A stretch of DNA of 64,000 bases from Tetradesmus obliquus (taxonomy: Eukaryota; Chlorophyta; Chlorophyceae; Sphaeropleales; Scenedesmaceae). The stretch is taken from NCBI GenBank assembly GCA_030272155.1, contig CP126194.1, positions 3,215,501 to 3,279,500 on the forward strand, in the 5' to 3' direction. The notes under the pieces are model-generated. The model had not been told where the DNA came from. It saw only the letters and a program-made list of their open reading frames with translations, and did not search any database. Shown piece after piece: positions 12,348 to 24,020 of this stretch (positions within the stretch are counted from its first letter, which is position 1; each line of letters opens with the position of its first letter). The translations under genes and the position numbers were made by a program.

Positions 12348-14394
12348 TTACTTGCCCTGCATGTGCAGCAGCACCTCTGTTGCCACCATCCCCGCAAACA
12401 GCGCCACCTCACCACCATTGCCCAGCACAAACTGCGGCGGCAGCTTGTTGCCAGTTTCCCCATCCTTTGACGCCGGCAGCGCGTTCAGCACAAACGCAAC
12501 CAGCGGCCCCACAAAGAACGGCAGCAGCTCAGCATCCTGCTGGTACGACTGCCAGCCCAAAATGACAAGAACTAACGTCGTTACAATAACAGGGATGATC
12601 TTGGTGAAGTCTGCGGCTCCAGGAGCATACGAGAACCGCAGGATGCCGCGATTCCACACTGGCGTGATCTCCAAAAAGAAGCTGTTGCGCACGCTTGACA
12701 CACCTACAACCGCCAGAATCAGCAGCCCGATTAAACCCTCCCAGTAAGGGTTCGCAGCCCACTCCACACCCGCCCTACCAGCCATGTTAAGGCCGGCAAT
12801 GAGTGCAAGTGGGGCGCCTGAGTGTGCCAGGAAGCGCCACTTGCTCAGCTCCTGCAGCAGCTGCATGCCGCTGCTGCTGCTGCCGCCGATGCTGCGGCCG
12901 GCCACGAGCAGCGAGTTTTCGTAGAAGAGGTTGAAGCTGAGGGAGGCCAGGATCACCAGGCCCAGCCGAGTCTCAAAGCCGCCTGCAGCGGTGCAACCGG
13001 TAAGAATGGTGAAGGTTTGTATACTTACAACAGCTGTCTTTGCATTGTATGCGGTTATGCTATAGCTTCTTAAGCAAGATAAAAGCAGCTGGCATACTAC
13101 ACACAGCAGCGCATGTATATGCACTCACCGTATGACTCCTGCAGCAGGTTGAAGGCCACAAAGCTGTTGAGCAGCTGCAGGCCGGCGTAGGTGCCCAGCA
13201 GCGCGTTGAGCCAGGCCTGGGGTGTGGTGTTGTCGGCCGGCTCAGTGGTCAGCACGCGGGCCACCTCCTGAGGGGTTGGCTGCGTCTGCAGCGCGATGCT
13301 TCCATCTAGCGCAACTGTTGCCAGCGCCTGCAACAAATACACCAAGAGCAAAAGGTAGCTGTCAGACAAAGTGCAGAAGGAGGAAGGGGTGGGGGTGCAG
13401 CACGTGTGGTGGGCAGACACACATATGGTCAAGAAGCATGCAAGCTTGCTGGAGCGCAGTAGCCAGCGAGCACAACTGCAAGCAGGTTGACAGCATGCCA
13501 GCGCATGCAGTGACTTACTGCTGGGAGCAGTGGCTGAGCTTGTTACAACAATTCAAAAAACAAATCATGTTTTCTGCCCACCTGTCGTGCATAGATCTTG
13601 TCCAGGGCCAGGCTGAGCACCTGCAGATTCTCTGGCTCCTGCAGGGGGCTGTTGCCCTGCGCAGCAGCAACAGCGACAACAACAGGCACATGTCAGCTGA
13701 AGGCAAGCTGCTCAGGCAGTTGTAGCTGATGCTGATGCACGCAGCCGCGCTGCTGACGAGATGCTTTCTTGTGCTGGTGATACGCATTGCAAGATGACCC
13801 CAGTATATGCTCAAAGCACAGGTACCTGTGGAGGGCGATGGTGCAGAGGAGGCACCACTGCTGCTCCATGCACGCACTTCGTAGAAGACATGTGCCGAAG
13901 TTATTGATAACCACACAGTCTGGTGCGTAAAGACATAATCTACAGAAAGGAGGGGCGATCGACGAGTCCATGACAAGGCACAAACTTGGCGGGCCGATAG
14001 TTTCGGAGATTTTTCCAGGGCACGATCAGAGCCAAACCACAAATACAGAGAGTTGCTTTTTGACGTATTGACGGTATGTGTTTTCATGCACCCGTCTCAT
14101 GTCCAGACCTAAATACACGAACAGCAGTACTGTTACTGTTGCAAAACATGACACCCACCAGGATGGGAGAGAGGAAGTAAGCCTTGTACTGCAGCCATTC
14201 AAATGCAGGGACGATTGCCTTGTTGACCGCGCTGACCAGGCCCTGGAAGGGCTTGTCAGCCCAGCCCAGGCCAAAGCTGATTGGCCCCAGCTTGACTTTT
14301 GCCCCATCAAAGTTGATTCTGTTAGGCAAATCCAGCTCGTTCTCGTAGCCAAAGTGGTTGCCGTCAATGGAGAACAGGGCTACGTCCTCACCCT

Positions 14395-14453
<59 letters not shown>

Positions 14454-15220
14454 AGATTAGGGTTGACTATGACGCAGGAGTTTGTGGTTGCTTTTTCTCC
14501 ATGCATGCCACTAAGTGGGCTTTGTTTATACAGCAGGCACACATTGCTGTCTTAACGTACAACTGCATGGGGTCTTATACCAGAGGTCATGGCATCTTTC
14601 TCAAGCTGCACACTAGCAGTGCGGACTGCCATAGTGATACAAGGCCGAGCCGACTCAATTGCGCGCAGGCCTCACCTGGCGCGCCTCTGTTGCTACCACG
14701 AATAGCCTCTTCAGGTCCTCCGGCCGCGCAATGCTGTCACGCTTGCTGCTGATGAGTGCCAGCGGCGTGTCTGCTGGGAACTCGTGCTTGAAGAATTCCA
14801 TGGCAGCCTTCAGGCTGTCAGCATCTCCGTTCAGCAGCCCTGCAGGCAACAACACAAATTGTCGACAACATGTCTACTGGTCAAGCATTGCTTCCAGGTG
14901 CGAAATTGTGCATTCGCTGTATATAGATGCGTTGTCTGCATGTTCAGCAAGCAGCTTGAAGTTGAAACAGCTGCCGCAGGCCATGCAGAGATGCGTCCTC
15001 ATAGTAATCAGCATCAGCAGAGAGCCATGTGGCTGGACATGCCCAGTGCAACTAGCTACAGGCTTGCTTGTGTGGCAGCATTGCGTGCCCGTAAGATGTC
15101 AACTGTCATAAATGTGCTGAGTCAGCAAGGGCTACCCACAGATGTCATCGTTGACCGGCGTCTTCTGCATCTCCCTGACCTCAGGCGACATGACAGCCAC
15201 GCCGCGGATCTTGTCAGACT

Positions 15221-15258
<38 letters not shown>

Positions 15259-15731
15259 GCAGCAATTTGCAGGTCAGCCACAGCACAGGCAGCGGCAGCC
15301 CAGGTTGCCGAAGCGGCACAAGCAGATGCAGAACAGTTGCAAGACACATTGCAGCGATTAAACTCCACAGAGCTGCGGGGCGGCATGCAACACCTTGAGC
15401 TGTGGCAGCAGCTGTTGCAGGCACACAGCCTCAATGGCTGCCTCTTGCTCAGCAGGTACAAGCTGTTATTCTGCACCCCGCAGGTGAGGTCTCCACCTGC
15501 ACTGTTGCTGCTGCGATGATGGAGCCGGCGCCGCCCAGAATCACTCACTCTTGTACAGCACACTCATCATTTTGCGCCCAATTGCCTCACCTGCACTTTT
15601 GCTGCGGCGATGATGGAGCAGGCGCCGCCCAGGCTGTGGCCCATGAACACGACCTCCTGCACGGCAGCAAAGCGGGGGTCCTCCTGCAGCATCTGGTGTG
15701 TGCGCAGGATGTCAATAATCAGCGCAGACTG

Positions 15732-15762
<31 letters not shown>

Positions 15763-17202
15763 CGCAGTTTGATGAGTGTGCAGTACAGGCCAGCTGCGAC
15801 TGTGACTCACGCAAATGACCAGCTCCGTTGTCTGTGCTGTGCAATGACAAGCAGCACTTTCTGACAGAGAGAGGGGGCAGGCATTGCATCCTTGGCAACA
15901 CAGGCAGCAACAGTGTCAGAAAGCGGCGCTTCTCGTCAAAAGTATAGAAATAAAGTCAACGGCTAAACCACACGCACGGCTTGTCTGTAAATGCCCTGTT
16001 GGTCAGGCGCGCACCTGCAGCGTCGACTGCATCTTCACATCTGCGCGCTTCTGGTCAAACTTCAGGCCCACGTCGCGCCCAATGATGTCGAACACATCTG
16101 TGGTGGGAGCAACCACCACGTAGCCGGCACTCTGCAGCTGCTTAATCACAGCCGGGTAGCTGTAGCTGGGCTGCACGAAAGCATGCGCAAAGATGACAGC
16201 GCCAGTGGGCTTGCTGCCGCCGGCTGCTGCAGCAGCAGGGTAGTAGATGTCTACCAGGGCCTGCCTTGGGGGTGCCTGGCTGATGACTGGGCTGAGCTCC
16301 TGGGCTGCCTTGTCGGTGAGGTACGTCTGCATGAGGAGGTGTACATATGTGTGGCATTATTATTGTTAAAAAGGTTTAGGGGGGTGGGTGTGAGGATGGG
16401 GGAGCCTGGCTGGTGACCGGGCCCAGCTCCTGGGCTGCCTTGTCGGTGAGGTAGGTCTGCAAGAGGCAACAGGTGTGGCAGCTGCATCTATGTAAGGGTT
16501 GGTAGTGTGCGGCAGACGGTTGTGTGGGGAAGGCCAAGCTCCTGGGCTGCCTTGTCCGTGAGGTACGTCTGCAAGAGGCAGCAGATGTGGCAGCAGAATT
16601 TTATAAATGCCATCATTATGTCAGGGTGAGTAGTGTACGGCAGGCGGTTCCGTGGGGAGGGCCCAGCTCCTGGGCTGCCTTGTTGGTGAGGTATGTCTGC
16701 CTGAGGAGAGGTACATACGTATGGCAGTGGCATTGTTATATTTAGAAGGTTTAGGGAGGTGGGTGCATGGTGTGTCCTGCCAGCAGTGTGCAATCAAGAG
16801 TTTGTGGGGCGGGCAGTAGTGCCAAGCATGCCGTGCCAGGGATTCCATGCAAGTGTCATGTGGATTAGCAAGAACTAGCATGATTCCTGTTACGTAAACG
16901 GTTGTATGCATGCACCACATGTGTTCTTGTTGTCCGACAGCAGCTACACCGCCTATGCACTGCTGCCAAGTGCATGCAGCCAGCTTCCAACTCACCCCCT
17001 TCAAGTCTGGCAAGGGCACTGTAGCATCTGGCTTGATGTACCCCTCGTCAGACGACAGCAAACCAGCACCTACTGCTGCTCTCCTCGAGATGCAGGGCCT
17101 GGGCTTGCATGCACCTGCTGCAGGCACCCTGGCAGCTGCAGGTGACCTGCCGGTGAGACCAGCAGCACTGCGTGTGCACCTCAGCTGCTGCTGTGCGATC
17201 AT
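12348..17202 (-). CDS. Plastid alpha/beta-hydrolase fused to a multi-pass membrane domain
   Basis: Nine exons on the minus strand (17202-16996, 16326-16015, 15728-15591, 15218-15140, 14839-14676, 14392-14159, 13656-13582, 13327-13129, 12982-12348) join in phase to 680 residues ending in TAA. Residues 1-45 look like a transit peptide (many Arg/Ser/Ala, CISRRAAVGAGLLSS). Residues about 70-378 form a chlorophyllase / dienelactone-hydrolase-like domain: nucleophile elbow GHSLGG (Ser about 205), likely acid Asp about 280 (SSKRDSIA) and His about 313 (DGNHFGYENE). Residues about 400-680 hold several hydrophobic helices (LIGLLILAVVGV, IIPVIVTTLVLVILG, FFVGPLVAFVLNAL). No alternative start exists for the C-terminal part, and the junction phase matches, so I model one protein. 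A chloroplast-membrane lipid or pigment esterase is a reasonable guess. The alternative is two genes. Confidence 0.78.
14394..14449 (-). repeat. CTG run at the acceptor of hydrolase exon 6
   Basis: On the sense (minus) strand an uninterrupted CTG run of about 17 units ends directly in the CAG acceptor of exon 6. Shorter CTG runs at 15219-15258 and 15729-15760 do the same for exons 4 and 3 of this gene. Confidence 0.9.
16290..16700 (-). repeat. Four tandem copies of the acceptor and 5' edge of hydrolase exon 2
   Basis: The sense-strand segment CTGCAGACGTACCTCACCGA followed by the codons for DKAAQEL recurs with its acceptor at about 16327, 16457, 16569 and 16697 (spacing 130, 112 and 128 bp). 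Only the copy nearest the body of exon 2 continues into hydrolase sequence. The other three lie in intron 1. Their offsets from the real acceptor are not multiples of three. Confidence 0.85.
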
Positions 17203-17777
17203 CCTGCAAGGCAAAAGGATGTCCAGTACAGCAGCGCGTGAGGTGCTGACAGCAATTGCCAGAGTTCACAGTGGGTTCACATGACCAGCGTGCTGCACGG
17301 TTGCGTACCCGGCGCGCGGTGCTGTGCTAGGTACGCACATTGTACAACACATCAACTTACTTGCACGTGTAGTTTAGATTTTGTGTAGTTTCGCTGCTGC
17401 TGAAGGAGAACGGGAGGCTGGTATGCTGTCTGCTATGTTTGGCACTGGAGGTTTGATGATCAGACTCGTGTTTGAGACGCTGAAAGCTGAAGGGACTTAT
17501 ACGATGAGCACGTTTAAGTGGCCTTCCCGGTGAGTACACTTTTTAAGCCAGCTTAAGCCCACTATTCCTCTCACTCTGTCATTTGATGGTGCTGCAACCA
17601 GCTGTGCTGCGGTACATAGGTGCGCTTTCGGTGATAATATGCGCACGTGAGACACTCAGAGGCCACACAGACACACGCTGTCTTCTTACTCGTAGCTCAG
17701 CTGTCACACCAGTGGAGAAAACTCACCTCATTGTCAGCCAGCTGCTTAACGCCCGGTCCTCGCCGAATAAAAACATT
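17203..17777. promoter_or_regulatory. Shared divergent promoter region, 575 bp
   Basis: The start codons of the hydrolase gene (-, 17202) and the membrane-protein gene (+, 17778) face away from each other across this interval. Both products have plastid-type N-termini, so co-regulation is plausible. No TATA box or defined operator can be called from the sequence. Confidence 0.5.
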
Positions 17778-20700
17778 ATGTTTCTTGCACAGAACGTTCT
17801 GAGGCCTTCAGGCCTGGCGTCTGTTGGCTGCAACTCAGGTTCGCGACACCGGTGGGGTTCTTGCCTGCCACGTGCAGCCCAACGTAGTCGGGGTGCTGGC
17901 CTTCAGCGCAGCAGCAAAGAACCTTTCGAGGCCATTAACCGACCTTTCAGGGCCTTAAAGGCCCGTGCTGTCAACACGGGTGCCTTGGTGAGTGGGTCAC
18001 CCGGTGCTGGTGCTGGCAGTGCTTCAGTGTGGTGTGACAAGTGGGTGTGACCAAATTTGTTTTCTTTGTAACTGCGAGGTGGAAGACTCTGAGTGTGCTG
18101 CAGGCCGTGCTGCCAGCTGCTGCACTGAATATTTGACCAATACAATAAACATTTGTCGCTGCGAACGTTCTTTTGCCGCACCTGCTGCTGCACCTGCTGC
18201 CACTGTCACAGGACACCAGCACAAATTCAAATTCAAACAGCAAGCTGCCGCAGCCCCAGCCAACCTGGGATGGCTTCAAGAAGGCCCTTGGCATCAGCGC
18301 AGGCACTGCCGTGGGTGCTGCTGCTGTGGCCATGTACATAAACGGCTTCAGCAGCACCAGCTGCATTGTCACTGGCGACTGCAACCAGATCAGCGACGTC
18401 ATGAAAGGTGAGCAGCTGCCCAGCTCGCATTCCATCGCTCACTCACCAGTGCGCAAATGGTCACGTGATGCAAGCTTGATGTAGCAGATCTGAGGTTGGT
18501 ACCTGCCTGCTGCCCGCACCCAATGTGCACCCAATGTGCACGTGGATTGCAGCACAGGTCCACCAGTGCTGCCAACTTCATGCATATTCGGCTTGTACGA
18601 TTCACGCATGTTGCCGCCACCGCTGCCACTGCCGCTGCTACTGCTTGCAGCGCTGCTGATCGGCACGCACCTGTTCACCTTCGTGCTGGTGCCCGGCACC
18701 ATGTACGTGTTCTACGACAAGATTGAGCAGCTGTATGCAGACAGGGCGCGCAGCCCTTTTGTGGTGCTGCTGGGCCTGAGCCTCATCATGGTGAGCTTTA
18801 CTGCTTGCCAACTGTACATTCTAAGTACAGTTCTAAATATTCAATACAATACTGTACAGCACTGTAACATGTTATGGCTGTCTTATGGCTGTGGTGCCCA
18901 GAAATGACACTTGCAGTTCTTGCATTGTGGGTTCCATGGCCGTACTGGCGTGCTGAGCCCCATCATGGCCACGCGCTTTGTGCAAAGGCACGCCTGCTGC
19001 GGCAGCGGCTACCAGCAACATGACGCGTCTCTGGTCGCCTGTAAAGCCACCTGCTTTGCTGCACATCACCTGGATGGCAGTGTGAGCGCATTTGCAACAT
19101 CCAACAGCCCTAAACCATGCACATCTCTAGCTGCAGAGCATATTGCAGCAACGTGCACGGGCGCCAGCTGCCTGCCTGCTGACCATTCTCCCTCTGCCAC
19201 CACTGCTGCGCCTGCAGGTTGCAGTCATGTCTGAGATTGGCTGGCACATTGAGCAGGACTGGTACTACAAGGAGGAGTACAACATCCTCAACATGGGCTT
19301 CTACTTCTTCCTCTGCAGTGGCCTCAGCGCCTGGGCATTCGGCCTGCGGCTCAATGCAGGTGCGTGGGCAGCAGCAGCTTCAGCAGCGACAGATACAGCA
19401 AAGCAAGGTCCTGATGCAGCGCCTTGCCCTGTCATCCGCACACCATGCGGTCGCGTGTTGTGCTACGCAGTATGAAGCTGTTTTTTTGCAGCTTGCACCC
19501 TCCTTTTGTGTTCAACGCCGCCAACTTTCCCCGCACACAACTACCAACCTCACAGGTGCGTTATGCCTGCACACCCCTTTCTGATCCTGCAGGCAGCGAC
19601 GCAGTGACTCCCTCAACGGCATTCCTGGAGGCACCGCAGCCACCTGCTACCAGCAGCACCCCAGCAGCGCAGCCTGCATCAGGCTTCAACTTGGGTAATG
19701 CAGCAGACACCTTTCTGCTGGCAGTCCCAGCACTGACTGTGGCGCTGTATGGCCTAGCTGCTGCACAGATCCACACAAAGGTGCCCATCTACATCGAGAT
19801 GAGCGCCATCTTTGTTGCGCTCACCTACCGCTTCTGGCAGGTGGGAGGCGCCAGCTAGCCGGCAAGCAGGTTCAGTGTAGCATAGATGCAGTGGGTGCAG
19901 CACATGGCTTGGCTGTGTACTGTGGATGGGAGGATAAATGAAGCTCTGGAAGTAGCATGTGTCTGGATGAGCTGCTGAACAGAGGTTGTACTGCTACTGC
20001 GAGCACTGCAGCACTTGTGTGGCAGTCGTGTTAGCATGGTGTACTGCTGGCTGTGCTGTGCAGCCGTCACCGTATACTGACAGCACAGCTCTTGCAATTC
20101 TCCTTACTTGTGCTGCTGCTGCTGCTGCTTGTACTGCTCCGGCAGCTGCTGCGCACGCCCAAGGTGCTGCTGTTCCCCTTCTTCAGTGTGGGCGTTAACT
20201 TGTTCTTCATCTCACTGCTGGACAAGCACCAGCACGATGCCTTCCTCAACCCGCTGTTCCAGTGAGTGGCGTGACCAGGCTTGCCGTCAGTCACTTAAAG
20301 TGCAGTGCGACATAAAATGGTGGTTGTGTTTGCTGCTGAATGCATGCTGATGGCTATGCCAGGCAGCGCCTAATTGCTGTCAGCCCGCACCCACAGCCAC
20401 CTGCCGAAGGAGTGCGCTCCTTACAGGTGTGTGAGCACATCAGTTGCAACAGGTAGCCTGGGACTCTGCTGCCGGCCGCTGCATATACGCTGTGCGACGT
20501 CGCTGGCAGAACGTTTCAGTGCAGGCTGCTCCCACTGCCCCTGACCACCTGCTGTATGCTGCCGTGCTGCTGTTATCATGGAGTTTGCAGAGTTTTTTAG
20601 CATGTAAAGCAGATGGAAGTAGTTGGACAAAATGGGTGCTGTGCTTTACTGTGCAGCATGCTGCATGATGCCGCGGGTAAAACTGCAGCACAAGCTCCTC

Positions 20701-20885
20701 CCAGTACTTGTATCTCTAACCGTCTGCCTCTGCTGCCGTGCTGTTGTGCTGCTTCACTGTGCAGCATGCTGCATGATGCCGCGGGCACCGAGCTGGGCAT
20801 CCTCATCATTGCGGTGCTCACCTACACATCACCGCTGCTGGCAGACGCTGCTGCGCCTCAGACCAGTGACATCAAGACAGAGTGA
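17778..20885 (+). CDS. Plastid-type polytopic membrane protein, unknown function
   Basis: Eight exons (17778-17987, 18212-18407, 18651-18790, 19218-19359, 19593-19840, 20146-20261, 20397-20426, 20765-20885) join in phase to 400 residues with a TGA stop. Residues 1-70 are rich in Arg/Ser/Ala with almost no acidic residues, like a chloroplast transit peptide. Hydrophobic helices follow: ISAGTAVGAAAVAMYI, LLIGTHLFTFVLVPGTMYVF, FVVLLGLSLIM, FYFFLCSGLSAWAFGLR, TFLLAVPALTVALYGLAAA, KVLLFPFFSVGVNLFFISLL and GILIIAVLTY. Polar motifs EIGWHIEQDWYYKEEYN and LLDKHQHDAFLNPLF lie between helices and could be functional. I do not recognise the family. Exon 7 is only 30 nt. The start is the ATG opening the transit-like segment; exon 1 has an open frame further upstream. 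Confidence 0.72.
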
Positions 20886-20947
20886 ACATGCCCCTGCAGA
20901 TTGGCCAGGACGTTAGCCAGAGTGTACAAAAGAAGGCAGCCATGCAG

Positions 20948-20952
20948 TGTAA
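20948..20952 (+). terminator. TGTAA polyadenylation signal
   Basis: TGTAA, the usual green-algal poly(A) signal, lies 63 bp after the TGA of the membrane-protein gene. An equivalent TGTAA is present in the downstream duplicate of the last exon (about 21193). Confidence 0.55.
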
Positions 20953-21019
20953 AACGTTGTGAGGGCTGCTTGGCGCAGGGTGCAAGGTTGTTGCATGCGT
21001 TGTTACAGATGGGATTCAA

Positions 21020-21226
21020 GTGCCGGCAGCGAGCTGGGCATCCTCATCATTGCAGTGCAGACCAACACGTCACTGCTGCTGGCAGACGCTGCCGCGCTTT
21101 AGACCAGTAATATCAAGCCAGAGTGAAGACGTCCCTGCAGATGCACCAGGATGTTCATCAAAGTGTACAACAAAAGGCAGCCACACAGTGTGTGTAAATG
21201 CGAGGGCTGCTTGGCGCAGGGTGCAA
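21020..21226 (+). pseudogene. Decayed duplicate of the last exon and 3' UTR of the membrane-protein gene
   Basis: This block copies 20790-20986: the GAGCTGGGCATCCTCATCAT start, the LLADAAA region, the TGA-proximal sequence and the 3' UTR motif GAGGGCTGCTTGGCGCAGGG. The copy is broken: the Pro codon after the Ala-rich stretch region now reads into TAG (GCGCTTTAGACC), and the tail differs at several sites. A shorter third copy of the exon's 5' edge (GTGCAGCATGCTGCATGATG) lies upstream at about 20653, with the real one at about 20759. Confidence 0.75.
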
Positions 21227-21980
21227 GTAATTTAGCGTGCTGTACTTGTACGGGTTTGTGGCAGAATGAAGTCATATGGAACTGCTTCCTTCAAAGTGGC
21301 GTAGATTGTTTTGTTGAAACACGGCTGTGATGATGCCGTCATAATCAACAGCTGTGTGGGTATGCTGCCAGCAGTGCGGTTGAAGGATCCCAGCATCGGA
21401 GAGCTCTGTACAGTGATTTTTGGCACCACCGCGGCCACTGCGCACCATCTGCAATATGACGTTGCCTCAGGCAGCCCAGCAACACCTCTGAGTGTTGTAT
21501 GCAGGGCGTGGCTGCACACGGCGCAGTTCAGCTTGACCAGAGTCTGGCACATCAAGCGTTGTTGTGGTATTTGCGCTCCACACAACCTCGGGCCCGCAGC
21601 AGCATTATGTTGCTGATGTGCGAGACACTATGCAGGATATGAAACAGAGTGTGTACGTTGCACCATTGGTTACCCGTTGAACCGTTGAACGCCACTACCA
21701 TGACAAAGCCGTCACCAAATGAGTGCAGTGGTGTGCAAGTACTTACAAAAACACAGATCATGAGCAAGCTCACTGAGCTTGTGACCTGAGCACAACCCAG
21801 CAGACCAACGCACCCAAGACGTCTCGAACGGACATGGTGCGCTGGGGTCGCAATGCGCACATACACGTTGCATGTTGAGCACACATTGGCATTGAAGTCA
21901 ACTTGAACAGCAGTCACAGCTGATGCTGCATTTGCCACTGTCTAACATTCACATAGATCCCGTCGGTGAAAGGCGCACAG
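21227..21980. other. Convergent intergenic region, 750 bp
   Basis: This lies between the decayed exon copy and the stop codon of the zinc-knuckle gene. No protein-like frame, repeat or RNA gene is seen; it presumably holds the zinc-knuckle gene's 3' UTR. Confidence 0.5.
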
Positions 21981-23989
21981 TCAGCGCCAGGAGCGGCGTC
22001 CGCTGCCGCCACTGCCGGCACCGCCACCCCCTTGCCGCTTGCCACCCCTAGGAAAGTCCTCCTCATGCTGCTGTTGCCGCCACTGCTGCTGCTGCTGGTT
22101 GTCTTGCTGCTGCCACCGTTGCTGCTGCTGGTAGTCCTGCTGCTTTTGCTGATAGCCTTGGCTGTAACCTTGCCGCTCCTGATGCTGCCAGCCCCTGTTG
22201 TACTGCTGTTGCTGCGGTTGCTGCGGCTGTTGGTAGCGTTGCTGCTGCTGCTGCTGCTGCCAGCCCTGTCCCTGCATCTGCTGGCCCCCAGAGCCGTAAG
22301 TCTGCTGCCTGTACCCGCCTTGCTGCTGGTACTGCTGCTGCTGTTGGTGATACTGCTGTTGCTGCTGCTGCTGCGGCTGACTATAGCGCGCCGGCTGCTG
22401 TGCCACCTGCTGCTGCCGGTACCCAACCTGCTGCTGCTGCTCCCGCTCCCACTGCCGAACCCCGGCCAGCTGCTGCTGCCGCTGCTGCTTCTGCCGGTCC
22501 CGATCCTGCAGCCGCTCTGCCATCAGGTGTGCAGGGAACTCAGTGGGGCATGCCTCGGCCCAGTGGCTGCCTCCACAGTTCCAGCAGCTGGGCTGTGGTG
22601 CTGTGAGGGGAGCAGGCTGGCAGCTCAAATGGCCGCGCTGCCCGCACACAAAGCAGCGCACCTGGTCCAGGTCAGCCACAAAGTAGTCCTGGCTGCAACC
22701 GCCCTCAAACCTGGAAATGCAATAGCAGTGGCAGCACAGCGGCAGATGCAGGCACACATAGTGAGTAGTTCAGGGGTGCAGGCAGCGCACCTGGTCCAGG
22801 TCAGCCACAAAGTAGTCATGGCTGCAGCCGCCCTCAAACCTGGCGGTGCAGCAGCGTTCCAGCAGAAGACAACAATCAAGCAATGAAGCTATCAGCCAAT
22901 GCTGGTCAGCCACAAAGTAGTCCTGGCTGCAGCCACCCTCAAACCTGGCGGTGCATCAGTGGTGGTGCAACAGTGAGGCGCAGGTGCAGATGTACCTGAG
23001 TGAGTGGTTCAACGGGCCGGGCAGCGCACCGCAAACTGCCATGCATCACTGCTGCCGGCACCACGGCTTCGAGATCTGGCCTCATGCTTCTAATCTCCAG
23101 CACTCACACTCGCCGAGGTCATGCCAACGCCACAAAGCAAGGCCGCAAGGCCGAAACAGCCACACGGCTGCAAGGGCAAGCAGCAGCAGCACTCCTGCAC
23201 ACTCCTGTAGCCGTGTCGCACCTGAACCAATCCGAGTAGTCGGCTGCGGCGCACTCCGCCCTGCCGCAGCGTAGGCACAGCCCGCGCCCGCCGTCCTTGA
23301 CCTGCCCCCGCTGCAGGCTGCAGTCCTTGGTCATGTGCCCCGGCTCGCCACACCTGAAGCATAACCCTGCGGGCGCAGTTGCATGCACAGTTGCATAATA
23401 TATTAGCGTGCCGTTGCAATGCCATTCCACATTGTCTGCATGCAATGGCATCGCTACGGCACAGCACGTTGGTCATGTGCCACAACTCGCCACACCTGAA
23501 GCAGAGCCCTGCGGGTGCAGTTGCGGTTGCGGGCACAGTTGCAGGTGGAAGGAGTTGTGTGTGTCAGTGCATTATCCAGTGTGAGGCATCTGCCACATGT
23601 GTTGGCACCACATGTGCAGCTGCAGAGGTGGTACCTTGCAAACACTGCTTGCGTGCGAGCAACGGTGGACAGACAGCCCCACAACAGCATGCACACTGCA
23701 GAGTGCTGCCCAGCTGCGTGGGTGTCACCTAAAGTGCAGCGTATGCCGCTGCTTGCATCTGCTGGTGTGGCAGCCGCGCGTTGCCTTGCTGAGCAGCAAC
23801 TACCACAGTCCATCTGCGACAACTCACTGTGTGGGCAGGAAAAGGGCTCGTGGCCGTACTGCGCGCAGTAGTAGCAGGGCTTGGCTGCGCTGAGGCTGCA
23901 GTCCTTGGCCAGGTGGCCGCGCTTGCCGCAGCGCCAGCAGGCCACACCCTTTGGCTCGTACACGTCATCAAAGTACCTGATGACAACGT

Positions 23990-24020
<31 letters not shown>

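Noticed and set aside
21966..22886. Plus-strand Leu-rich open frame of about 300 codons
   Set aside because: It is the antisense of the Gln-rich tail of the zinc-knuckle protein (CTG read as Leu). No start context or family signal.
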